From NCBI GenBank assembly GCA_029937335.1, contig JAPYQD010000019.1, positions 1 to 10,767 on the forward strand: 10,767 bases of DNA, given 5' to 3'. This document shows, piece by piece, positions 1 to 7,185 of the stretch. Each line of letters opens with the position of its first letter. Position 1 is the first letter of the stretch. Position numbers and translations under genes: made by a program. The DNA comes from Gammaproteobacteria bacterium. GTDB taxonomy: Bacteria > Pseudomonadota > Gammaproteobacteria > PS1 > Pseudothioglobaceae. The notes beneath the pieces were generated by a model, which was not told the origin of the DNA, did not search any database, and saw only the letters and a program-made list of their open reading frames with translations.

Positions 1-2921
1 ATCCAACCAATCATTGAGGTGGCTGTAAATTCAGCACCCAATAACCAGTGTCCTGGAACAACACCTAAGAGTGTTAATGGAATTGGCGCCATAATGACCG
101 CAGGAATAATAAAGTTACCAAATTGCCATACCACTAGCATGTAAATAACCACCAGCGCCACACCAAATGCAGTACCCATGTCGCGGAAAGTTTCGTAAGT
201 CACTGTCCACTCGCCAGCCCACTCAAACCCTGGCACAGTTTGATCTTCAGGAGGACCTAAGTACTCACCTTGTAATTCTTTACCATCCACTGTTTGGTAT
301 CTAAGTAGTAAATCATCCACACCAAACATAGCGTAAATTGGCGCGCTTAAGCGGCCAATTGGCTCACCCAGAACGTATTCAACATCAGCTAAATCTTTAT
401 GGAAAATTAAATCATCTTGTTTTTTATAAACAAATGAACCTAGCTCAGAAATCGGAATCATGCCACCCTGCTGAGAAGGCACAGGTAGTTGTGTTAAATA
501 CGATAATTGCGAACGTTTAGCAAGTGGCACCTTTAAGTTAACACGCGAAGGTTCTAGCGCATTTTTAAGACGAATTGTGGTGACGTTAAAGCTACTCATG
601 GCCATGGCCAATGTTTCTTTAATGGTTTGTACGCTCACACCAAAACGAGAAGCTTTCTCAGTGTCTACTTGGAAATTGATCACCGGGTATTCGTCGCGCA
701 TTAGATTATCGACATCAGTCATTGTGCCTGATTCTTTAAACATTTCAGTTAAGTCATTGGCTAATTTACGACGGGTTGCTTTATCCGGACCATAAACTTC
801 TGCAACCACAGGGCGAAGTACTGGTGGGCCAGGTGGCATCTCTACGACAGCATAATTAGCACCTGCATCAGCAGCGATTTGCTTAATCAACTGTCTTGCC
901 TCAAGGGCAATTTCATGGCTAGAACGATCGCGATCAGATTTTTCAGCTAACTGAATTTGTAACTCACCTTCTGATGAATTTTGTCTAAGATAATAGTGTC
1001 TTACTAAGCCGTTAAAATCGAAAGGTTTGGCTGTACCTGCGTAAGATTGGATTGCGACTACTTCTGGCATGTTACGTAATACTTGTGCCATTTTGTGCAA
1101 CGTTGAAGCGGTATCTGCCAATGCAGTACCATCTGCCATATCTAAGACAACACCAAATTCTGATTTATTATCCAATGGCAGCATTTTTACCGGCACTGTG
1201 GTTGTATAGAACATTGACATTGACATAAAGAAAGCAACAAACAAGGCAATTAAAAAGCCCCAACCGTAAGCCTTGACATGAAATAATTTTGAAATTGTAG
1301 AATGGAAGAACGCATACAACACCTTGCTTTCTTTTTCTTCTTTTTCATGCATTTTGTGCAACACACCGAGTGGTGGTACAAACTTCATAATAAAGTATGG
1401 CGTAAAGACGAAGGCTGCAAACAGTGATATCATCATAGCCACTGAACCTAAGACTGGAATTGGCGCCATGTAAGGCCCCATCATGCCGCTAACCGCTGCC
1501 ATTGGTACCAATGCTGCGACCACGGTAAAGGTTGCTAGAATGGTTGGGTTACCTACTTCTCGTACTGCGTCAATCGCTGTTCCAATGGTAATTTTATTAT
1601 CTATTAGCCAGCGCCTGTATATATTCTCGGTCACCACAATGGCGTCATCCACCAAAATACCAATCGAGAAAATCAGTGCGAACAAACTTACTCTGTCGAT
1701 AGTCATGCCTAAAATCCAAGCTGCGAAGATGGTCATTAATAACACCACCGGAATCACCAGCGTTACCACAACCGCGGGACGCCAACCTAATGCAAACCAA
1801 ACCAATAGCGTTACTGCACCTGTGGCAATAAAGAGCTTTTTAAGTAGTGCATTGACTTTATCTTTGGCAGATTTGCCGTAGTTTCTGGTAACGCTAACCT
1901 CAACATTGTCCGGAATCAGTCGACCCTTAAGCTCCTCTACTCTGGCTAAAATATTTTCTGCAACTGCAACACCATTGGAGCCAAATTTCTTTGCAATTGC
2001 AATCGTGACTGCTTGTTCGCCGGTGGCTTTTATGTTGGTCTTATTGGCTTTACCTGTATAGTAATTAACCATGTGGTCTGTTTCTTCTGGTGCGTAGTAG
2101 ACATCAGCCACATCACGTACATAAATAGGCATACCATCTTTAACGGTAACCACTAAGTTTTCAATGTCTTCAACTTTCTTAAAGAAGTCACCAGAGTAGA
2201 CTTCCATCTTATAGCCGTTGAGCTCAATATCACCCGTGTGATCACTGACATTGGCCGAGCCAACTGTGCCTGCAATTTGTTGAATTGAAACGCCGTAACC
2301 AGCTAAACGGCCGGGATAAGCATCGATATGAAAAATCTCTTTGCGGCCACCAACCACAAAACCGTTGTTAGTGTCTTTAATTTTTTCGAGTTGTTGCAGT
2401 AGCTCTAAACCTAACGAACGTAGCTGTCCATCATCAAGAGACCTAGACCAAAGCGTTAAGTTGATAATGGGTACGTCGTCAATCTCTTTAGGTTTGATTA
2501 AAGGACTTCTAACGCCTGGCGGCATAAAGTCAAGATTGGCGAGCATTTTGTCGCGCACCTTGATAATAGAAGCATTCATTTCTTGGCCAACATCAAATTC
2601 TACTGTGATAATGCCTTGGCCCTTATCACTGACTGAATAGACATGTTTCACACCTAGAATATGCGACATTAAGCGCTCTAATGGCTTAATTACAATATTG
2701 GCAACTTCATCAGAAGATGCACCAGGATACTCAACAAAGAGGTCAATCATTGGTACCGAGATTTGCGGATCTTCTTGTCTTGGTGTTGAGATTAAACCAA
2801 TAATACCCGCGCCTAACATAGCGAAGAATAGAATGATTGAGAGCGGTGAGGTTATAAAGGCTTTGGTTAGTTTGCCCGCTATACCTAAATCAACCTCGTC
2901 ATTTTTTATGTTGTCTGACAT
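1..2921 (-). CDS. RND-family efflux permease, inner-membrane subunit (partial, C-terminus off the left edge)
   Basis: Proton-driven resistance-nodulation-division pump subunit that would export substrates through an adaptor and an outer-membrane channel. The 973 visible residues begin with a cytoplasmic tail and TM1 (about 20-44), followed by a porter-domain start resembling the AcrB family (RQEDP at 48-52, then EYPGASSDEV). TM2-TM4 lie at about 358-430, and TM4 carries the proton-relay pair D425/D426 in GILVDDAIVV, equivalent to AcrB D407/D408. The second half starts with a further membrane segment near 551-570. MAPIP occurs at 485 and again at 944, reflecting the internal duplication of RND proteins. 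The reading ends at ATSMIGW, just before the segment that should hold the TM10 lysine, so some tens of residues are missing. The ATG at 2921 lies 6 nt after the adaptor stop with no clear Shine-Dalgarno, which suggests coupled translation. The family is certain. The substrate cannot be read; it looks more like a drug/hydrophobe (HAE-type) pump than a CusA-type metal pump, but this is inference. Confidence 0.93.
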   Translation of the reverse strand, partial: MSDNIKNDEVDLGIAGKLTKAFITSPLSIILFFAMLGAGIIGLISTPRQEDPQISVPMIDLFVEYPGASSDEVANIVIKPLERLMSHILGVKHVYSVSDKGQGIITVEFDVGQEMNASIIKVRDKMLANLDFMPPGVRSPLIKPKEIDDVPIINLTLWSRSLDDGQLRSLGLELLQQLEKIKDTNNGFVVGGRKEIFHIDAYPGRLAGYGVSIQQIAGTVGSANVSDHTGDIELNGYKMEVYSGDFFKKVEDIENLVVTVKDGMPIYVRDVADVYYAPEETDHMVNYYTGKANKTNIKATGEQAVTIAIAKKFGSNGVAVAENILARVEELKGRLIPDNVEVSVTRNYGKSAKDKVNALLKKLFIATGAVTLLVWFALGWRPAVVVTLVIPVVLLMTIFAAWILGMTIDRVSLFALIFSIGILVDDAIVVTENIYRRWLIDNKITIGTAIDAVREVGNPTILATFTVVAALVPMAAVSGMMGPYMAPIPVLGSVAMMISLFAAFVFTPYFIMKFVPPLGVLHKMHEKEEKESKVLYAFFHSTISKLFHVKAYGWGFLIALFVAFFMSMSMFYTTTVPVKMLPLDNKSEFGVVLDMADGTALADTASTLHKMAQVLRNMPEVVAIQSYAGTAKPFDFNGLVRHYYLRQNSSEGELQIQLAEKSDRDRSSHEIALEARQLIKQIAADAGANYAVVEMPPGPPVLRPVVAEVYGPDKATRRKLANDLTEMFKESGTMTDVDNLMRDEYPVINFQVDTEKASRFGVSVQTIKETLAMAMSSFNVTTIRLKNALEPSRVNLKVPLAKRSQLSYLTQLPVPSQQGGMIPISELGSFVYKKQDDLIFHKDLADVEYVLGEPIGRLSAPIYAMFGVDDLLLRYQTVDGKELQGEYLGPPEDQTVPGFEWAGEWTVTYETFRDMGTAFGVALVVIYMLVVWQFGNFIIPAVIMAPIPLTLLGVVPGHWLLGAEFTATSMIGW

Positions 2922-2927
2922 AATGTT

Positions 2928-4076
2928 TTAGATGTCCATTCCTGAAACCATTAAGATATTAGGATTGGCAACAATTTTTTCACCAATCTTTAAGCCCGAT
3001 AAAACACTTTTCTTACTTTTACCAACTTGCTCACCTAAACGCACAAACCTTAATTCGGTTTTGTTTGTTTTTGGATTAATAACAAAAACACTCGGCAAGC
3101 TAGAACGCCACATAATCGCTACTTCTGGAATGATGGGAGTTAACACACCTGAATCTGTTTCAAAAATTTCTACCTCAGCGTAAGCACCTGCCAACACTGG
3201 AGCGCCTGCTGGTAAATCAAATTTCACTTTAACGCTGTGTTTATTGTTATCAGCAATTGGGTAAATTTGAGATAAATTTGCATCAACCACAATGTTAGCA
3301 ATATCTAACTTAATGCGGTATTTTTTATCCAGCTTTAAACTGGAAACCAAACGAGAAGGAATGTTAACCTCTACTTGAAGGTCTTTAATGTTGGCAAACT
3401 TGATTAATACTTGGCCTGGTTGTACAACATCACCTTGGTTAATATTTTTCACCACAATTACACCATCAAAAGGCGCGACTACATTAGCGTCTTTTAAACG
3501 CTCCTCTACTTGTTTAAGGTTAAGTTCTGCTTGTCTTAATTTGTTTTTGGCTTGTTGGTAACCTGTGTAACGAGAGGTTCTATTGGCAAACTTATCAAAC
3601 TCAGGATTACCTTGTCCACTCATTTTTAACATTGGGTCTGTGAACATTGAGAACATGCCTGGAATACCACCAAACATGCCATTTGAATTAGGAGATACAA
3701 TCGATTGTGAATATTGTACACCGGCATTTCTGAGCGCCTCATTGGCTGAGGAGATTTCCGCATAAGCAGAATCTCTTTGTGCTTGGATAGATTCTTGTTC
3801 GAGTGTTATTAGTGTTGTGCCTCGCTTGAACATGTCACCTTCTTTACCACTCACACTTAATACATCGCCTGCAACTTGTGCAGATAAACTCACTTGTGCA
3901 GATGAAACAACCACACCACCCAAAAGCGCTCTTTTATCGAGTGACATACCGCTGACAGTTTGGATATTGTAAACCGACTCGAAACTATCGGAATTTTGAT
4001 TATAAATTTGGGATTGAGAAGGAAGGGAGAATGCTAATAAAACTGAGGTGACTAAAGGGGTAATCGATGAGTTCAT
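2928..4076 (-). CDS. RND efflux periplasmic adaptor (membrane fusion protein, HlyD/AcrA type)
   Basis: 382-residue adaptor that would link the downstream RND permease to an outer-membrane channel. Residues 1-22 form a signal-like hydrophobic segment, although no Lys or Arg precedes the hydrophobic core. The split lipoyl domain is seen at about 58-91 and 196-229 (APFDG at 201-205, GDVVQPGQVL at 215-224). Between the halves is a coiled-coil hairpin (about 95-126 and 168-197), then a beta-barrel (about 232-306) and a membrane-proximal domain (about 310-380). The hairpin tip carries an unusual Gly/Pro/Met-rich insert (127-158; Met 134, 141, 144, 149, 152). No lipobox cysteine is seen, so it is probably a soluble or N-terminally anchored periplasmic protein. 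The ATG at 4076 has a good Shine-Dalgarno (AAAAGG, minus strand 4088-4083, 6-nt spacing), and an in-frame stop lies upstream with no alternative ATG, GTG or TTG. It is the first gene of the pump operon. The family is confident; the substrate is unknown. Confidence 0.93.
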   Translation of the reverse strand: MNSSITPLVTSVLLAFSLPSQSQIYNQNSDSFESVYNIQTVSGMSLDKRALLGGVVVSSAQVSLSAQVAGDVLSVSGKEGDMFKRGTTLITLEQESIQAQRDSAYAEISSANEALRNAGVQYSQSIVSPNSNGMFGGIPGMFSMFTDPMLKMSGQGNPEFDKFANRTSRYTGYQQAKNKLRQAELNLKQVEERLKDANVVAPFDGVIVVKNINQGDVVQPGQVLIKFANIKDLQVEVNIPSRLVSSLKLDKKYRIKLDIANIVVDANLSQIYPIADNNKHSVKVKFDLPAGAPVLAGAYAEVEIFETDSGVLTPIIPEVAIMWRSSLPSVFVINPKTNKTELRFVRLGEQVGKSKKSVLSGLKIGEKIVANPNILMVSGMDI

Positions 4077-4292
4077 AGTTAACCTTTTATTAAGTGAGAA
4101 AATAAACTTTTAACGGAATTTTATATGATTAAAATACACTGTGTTTATTATTTTTAATAAATAATTTAAATAACTTTTGTAGTTATTGTAAGTTATTGTT
4201 TTTTAATTAATTTTATTTATTTTTATGTTTTTAAAAAAATATAAAATATTGATAATATTCTAACCTTTTAATATAGGTAATTTTATACTTTT
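4077..4292. promoter_or_regulatory. Divergent AT-rich control region between the RND operon and pdxA
   Basis: This 216-bp gap separates two divergent start codons, so it should hold promoters for both operons. It is strikingly AT-rich, with long T/A runs at 4200-4260, so -10-like words are common and of low information. Best candidates are GATAAT at 4251-4256 (5/6 to consensus, poor -35) for pdxA, and TATAAA on the minus strand at 4125-4120 for the adaptor, also without a good -35. A short palindrome ACAC-T-GTGT lies at 4136-4144 and a tandem 10-mer at 4181-4200. The adaptor has a strong Shine-Dalgarno inside this region (4088-4083), whereas pdxA has only AGG at 4275-4277, rather far from its ATG. 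No hairpin terminator, riboswitch or small ORF was recognised. That it is a control region is secure from the geometry; the individual elements are not. Confidence 0.6.
4181..4200. repeat. Tandem 10-bp direct repeat in the RND/pdxA intergenic region
   Basis: Two adjacent copies of AGTTATTGTW (AGTTATTGTA then AGTTATTGTT, 9 of 10 identical). One helical turn per copy would place both on the same DNA face, as in some direct-repeat operators. In such AT-rich sequence it could be chance or replication slippage. No family of regulator is suggested. Confidence 0.4.
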
Positions 4293-5255
4293 ATGTCAAT
4301 CGCTTTTACCCCTGGAGAACCTGCTGGCATTGGCCCTGATTTGGCTGTTATTTATGCACAGAAAAAAAGTCGCAAAAATCTATTGGTTTTTACCGATCCA
4401 GATTTGCTATTAGCGCGTGCAAAAAAGCTTAATTTATCCATTAAAATCAAAGAGAAAAACAACACTTCAATCCCAGGTGAGATTTGTGTTTTTCCGATCA
4501 AAAAAAACACCAAAACCGAAGTCGGGGTATTAAACCCTGACAATGCTCAGTTTGTTTTAAACACACTTGATGTTGCCACACAACATTGCCTTGACAAGCA
4601 ATGTGATGCCTTGATCACTGGCCCTGTTCACAAAGGAGTGATTAATCAATCAGGGTTTGACTTTACGGGTCATACAGAATATTTAGCCAATTTAAGCAAT
4701 ACCCAAAAAACTGTAATGATGCTAGCCACCGAAGGTTTACGAGTAGCATTGGCAACCACACACATACCTTTGTCTGAAGTATCTAAACACATACAAACAG
4801 ATTCACTTCAACAAACCATAAAAATTATTCATACTGCCTTACAGGGTAGTGGCATAGCAAAGCCTCATATTGTTGTTTGTGGTTTAAACCCTCATGCTGG
4901 TGAAGGTGGCTACCTTGGAAGTGAAGAAATTGAAATTATTAACCCACTAATTAAGCAGCTTAACCGTCAGGGGTTTAACTTAACGGGCAGTGTGCCGGCA
5001 GATACTGCCTTTACCCCGGATGCACTTAAGGGTGTTGATTGTGTATTGGCTATGTATCACGATCAAGGTCTGCCTGTGCTTAAAACATTGGGCTTTAAGA
5101 AGGCTGTTAATATCACCCTTGGTTTACCCTTTATTCGTACTTCGGTTGATCATGGTACAGCGCTTGATTTGGCAGGTACGGGTAATATTAGCCTAGGCAG
5201 TTTGCATACCGCGCTGGATTACGCACAAAATTTTATCGACAATCAACATGCGTAA
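4293..5255 (+). CDS. pdxA: 4-hydroxythreonine-4-phosphate dehydrogenase PdxA
   Basis: NAD-dependent enzyme of pyridoxal 5'-phosphate (vitamin B6) synthesis. It oxidises 4-phosphohydroxy-L-threonine to a product that decarboxylates to 3-amino-1-hydroxyacetone phosphate, which PdxJ then uses. The 320 residues (E. coli 329) carry the family signatures in order: TPGEPAGIGPD (6-16), TGPVHKG (109-115), GHTEY (126-130), HIPLSEV (157-163), GLNPHAGEGG (197-206), PADTAF (235-240), MYHDQGLP (254-261) and the DHGTALDLAGTG stretch (286-297). H157, H201 and H256 match the three metal-binding histidines of E. coli PdxA (H166, H211, H266). The start gives an N-terminus that aligns with the family almost from the first residue, although its Shine-Dalgarno is weak. 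It is first in a run with rsmA, apaG and apaH and overlaps rsmA by 8 nt. In E. coli surA and lptD precede it; here a divergent efflux operon does. Confidence 0.97.
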   Translation: MSIAFTPGEPAGIGPDLAVIYAQKKSRKNLLVFTDPDLLLARAKKLNLSIKIKEKNNTSIPGEICVFPIKKNTKTEVGVLNPDNAQFVLNTLDVATQHCLDKQCDALITGPVHKGVINQSGFDFTGHTEYLANLSNTQKTVMMLATEGLRVALATTHIPLSEVSKHIQTDSLQQTIKIIHTALQGSGIAKPHIVVCGLNPHAGEGGYLGSEEIEIINPLIKQLNRQGFNLTGSVPADTAFTPDALKGVDCVLAMYHDQGLPVLKTLGFKKAVNITLGLPFIRTSVDHGTALDLAGTGNISLGSLHTALDYAQNFIDNQHA

Positions 5256-6030
5256 ATCTTACACTGCAACGACTGGAGGACACAAGGCACGTAAACGTTT
5301 TGGACAAAACTTTCTAATCGATACTAAGATTATTGATCGTATTATCGCCACCATTGCACCAAAGGCAGAGGATGACCTGCTCGAGATTGGCCCTGGACAA
5401 GGAGCGATGACATTGCCTTTGTTAGAAAAACTGAACCAACTTCATGTGATCGAGATCGACCGAGATCTGATCGGTCTGTTAGAGTCTTTTGATAAAGACA
5501 ATTTGATCGTCCATCAAGGTGATGCAATGAAATTTGACCTGAGCACCCTACCCACGCCAATTCGCGTGGTGGGTAATTTGCCTTACAATATATCCTCCCC
5601 TATCTTATTCCACCTACTAGAAAATCGATCGCTAGTTCAAGATATGACTTTTATGCTGCAAAAAGAGGTGGTTGAGCGCATGGTAGCAAAACACGGTAAT
5701 AAAATTTATGGCCGTCTTAGTGTGATGATGCAGGCTTTTTTTGAGGTGGAATTAATCTTTATTGTGCCACCCGAGTCGTTTGAACCGGCGCCAAAGGTTG
5801 ACTCTGCGATTGTTTATCTTAAGCCTTTGACTCAGTCTTTGGTTGGCGATGTGACTGTATTTAAAAAAGTAGTTAAGGCTGCCTTTGCACAACGACGCAA
5901 AACGCTAAGAAATTGTTTAAAATCTCTACTAACACAAGAACAAACTTCAATCGATTTATCACAAAGAGCAGAAATGCTAAGTGTGGCAGACTTTATTAAA
6001 TTAACTCAAGATTATGAAAAACAACATTAA
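5248..6030 (+). CDS. rsmA: 16S rRNA (adenine1518-N6/adenine1519-N6)-dimethyltransferase RsmA (KsgA)
   Basis: SAM-dependent methyltransferase that dimethylates two adjacent adenosines in the helix 45 loop of 16S rRNA, a late checkpoint of 30S assembly. Loss or inactivation gives kasugamycin resistance in other bacteria. The 260 residues show the expected order: KRFGQNFL (16-23), SAM-binding LEIGPGQGAMT (45-55), the acidic EIDRD (69-73), GDA (91-93), catalytic NLPYNIS (110-116), LQKEVVERM (137-145), GRLSVMMQ (155-162), PPESFEPAPKVDSA (174-187) and the C-terminal AFAQRRKTLRN (212-222). The ATG at 5248 lies inside the pdxA end (ATGCGTAA, 8-nt overlap) with no clear Shine-Dalgarno, so translation is probably coupled. 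Its 3' end overlaps apaG by 17 nt. The 5' half has an unusual local cluster of GATC sites (5335-5630). Confidence 0.97.
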   Translation: MRKSYTATTGGHKARKRFGQNFLIDTKIIDRIIATIAPKAEDDLLEIGPGQGAMTLPLLEKLNQLHVIEIDRDLIGLLESFDKDNLIVHQGDAMKFDLSTLPTPIRVVGNLPYNISSPILFHLLENRSLVQDMTFMLQKEVVERMVAKHGNKIYGRLSVMMQAFFEVELIFIVPPESFEPAPKVDSAIVYLKPLTQSLVGDVTVFKKVVKAAFAQRRKTLRNCLKSLLTQEQTSIDLSQRAEMLSVADFIKLTQDYEKQH

Positions 6031-6385
6031 AGTAGACGTTCAGGTTGCTTATTTAGAGCAGCAATCTGATGTTGAGCACAATCAATATGCTTACGCTTAT
6101 ACCATTACAATCACCAATAATGGGCAAATAGGTGCGCAATTACGCACACGCCGTTGGCATATTCAGGATGAAACTGGACACATAGAAGAAGTGATTGGCG
6201 AAGGTGTGGTGGGTCATCAGCCACATTTAATGCCTGGTGAGAGTTTTGAATACTCTTCTGGTGCAATGATTAAAACCGTTACCGGGCTCATGAAAGGTGC
6301 TTACGGCATGGTAAATGATGAAGGTGAGCTATTTGAAGCTGAAATACCTGAGTTTGTCCTCAGTGAGCCTTACACGCTGCATTAA
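6014..6385 (+). CDS. apaG: ApaG protein (Co2+/Mg2+ efflux protein ApaG by family name)
   Basis: Small single-domain immunoglobulin/fibronectin-like beta-sandwich protein, cytoplasmic, with no signal peptide. The family was linked to Co2+ resistance and Mg2+ efflux in Salmonella (as CorD), but its biochemical role is unsettled. The 123 residues (E. coli 125) align throughout: AYAYTITITNNG (26-37), the RRWHI strand (46-50), the glycine motif GEGVVG (62-67; GxGxxG, proposed to bind pyrophosphate-type ligands), HLMPGESFEYSSG (71-83) and a Thr-Leu-His end like that of E. coli. The start at 6014 lies inside rsmA in another frame (17-nt overlap) with no good Shine-Dalgarno; the N-terminus matches the family from this Met. 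apaH starts 2 nt after its stop, the conserved apaG-apaH pair. Confidence 0.95.
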   Translation: MKNNIKVDVQVAYLEQQSDVEHNQYAYAYTITITNNGQIGAQLRTRRWHIQDETGHIEEVIGEGVVGHQPHLMPGESFEYSSGAMIKTVTGLMKGAYGMVNDEGELFEAEIPEFVLSEPYTLH

Positions 6386-6387
6386 CA

Positions 6388-7185
6388 ATGTCTGATTACT
6401 TGATTGGTGATATTCAGGGTTGTTTTGATTCACTGCAAGCCTTACTAAAAAAGATCAAATTTTCCACAGATAAAGACCGGTTATTCTTTTTAGGTGACGT
6501 GGTTAATCGTGGTGACAAATCATTAACAACATTGCGCTTTATTAAAGACCTAGGTGATAACGCCAAAATGGTCTTAGGTAATCATGATTTTCATTTATTA
6601 GCTTGCTCCCTGGGTGGGCTAAAACCCAATAGTAAAGATACATTTGTAGATATTCTAAAGGCAGAAGATCGCCACCTTTTGATTGATTTTTTATTGCAAC
6701 AACCGTTGGTGATTAAACATAAAGAGGTGCTGTTAGTACATGCCGGAATTCCACCCAGTTGGGGTGAAAATACCGTATTTAAGCAATCGTCAATTGTGGA
6801 ACAACATTTACAAAGTAACGATGTAGGTGCATTCATTAACAACATGTACGATAATCGTCCTTATACTTGGTCAAATGACTTAAATGAAATGGATGCTTGC
6901 CGCTACACCATTAATGCTTGCATGCGAATGCGCTTTTGCAAGGCTGACGACACCTTAGAATTTGACCATAAAATGAATTATGACGCTGCGCCGGAAGGTT
7001 TTAAAGCCTGGTTTTTACACGACAACAGAGTTCTGAAAGAAACCGATATCTTTTTTGGTCATTGGTCAACTTTGTCTAAGGTTGGTCAGACACACGTCTA
7101 CCCAATGGATCAGGGTTGTGCTTGGGGTGGTCGATTAAGTGTTATTCGCCTCGAAGACAGGCAAAATTTTTCAGTGAATTGTTAA
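6388..7185 (+). CDS. apaH: Symmetrical bis(5'-nucleosyl)-tetraphosphatase ApaH
   Basis: Metal-dependent phosphoesterase that splits diadenosine tetraphosphate (Ap4A) into two ADP, controlling this stress alarmone and, in E. coli, Np4A caps on RNA. The 265 residues (E. coli 280) have the PPP-type motifs in order: GDIQGC (7-12), GDVVNRGDKS (36-45), LGNHDFHLLA (63-72), LVHAGIPPSW (116-125) and FGHW (223-226), then YPMDQGCAWGG (238-248). The first motif has Gln10 where E. coli has His (GDVHG); the Gln form is also seen in other gammaproteobacterial ApaH proteins, so it is not a sign of decay. The protein stops shortly after the last conserved block and lacks the E. coli C-terminal tail. It is the last gene of the pdxA run, with a 2-nt gap after apaG and no Shine-Dalgarno. 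Its stop codon interlocks with that of convergent dapF. Confidence 0.97.
   Translation: MSDYLIGDIQGCFDSLQALLKKIKFSTDKDRLFFLGDVVNRGDKSLTTLRFIKDLGDNAKMVLGNHDFHLLACSLGGLKPNSKDTFVDILKAEDRHLLIDFLLQQPLVIKHKEVLLVHAGIPPSWGENTVFKQSSIVEQHLQSNDVGAFINNMYDNRPYTWSNDLNEMDACRYTINACMRMRFCKADDTLEFDHKMNYDAAPEGFKAWFLHDNRVLKETDIFFGHWSTLSKVGQTHVYPMDQGCAWGGRLSVIRLEDRQNFSVNC

Noticed and set aside
79..1469. Exact 14-bp direct repeat GGAATTGGCGCCAT at 79-92 and 1456-1469.
   Set aside because: Both copies encode the same MAPIP motif in the two halves of the RND permease (residues 944 and 485). The internal gene duplication of the family accounts for it; it is not a mobile or recombination site.
1483..1881. 132-codon open frame on the plus strand inside the permease gene, with shorter ones at 338-520, 577-795, 2341-2640 and 2698-2931.
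   Set aside because: All lie antisense to a clearly coding RND gene, have low-complexity Ser/Thr/Ile/Val-rich translations, and lack ribosome sites and recognisable domains.
4147..4175. AT-only inverted repeats that might form a terminator or a structured leader.
   Set aside because: The stems are A/T only and the region is so AT-rich that such pairings are expected by chance; there is no GC stem with a U-run.
5342..5560. 72-codon minus-strand open frame within rsmA, and similar ones at 6591-6845, 8629-8865, 8918-9100 and 9117-9314.
   Set aside because: They are shadows of rsmA, apaH and rseP, which have intact family motifs through the same bases.
6406..6423. GDIQG in ApaH instead of the GDxHG expected from E. 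coli, as a possible lost metal ligand.
   Set aside because: The Gln form is found in other gammaproteobacterial ApaH proteins, and all other metal and phosphate motifs are intact, so it is a normal family variant.
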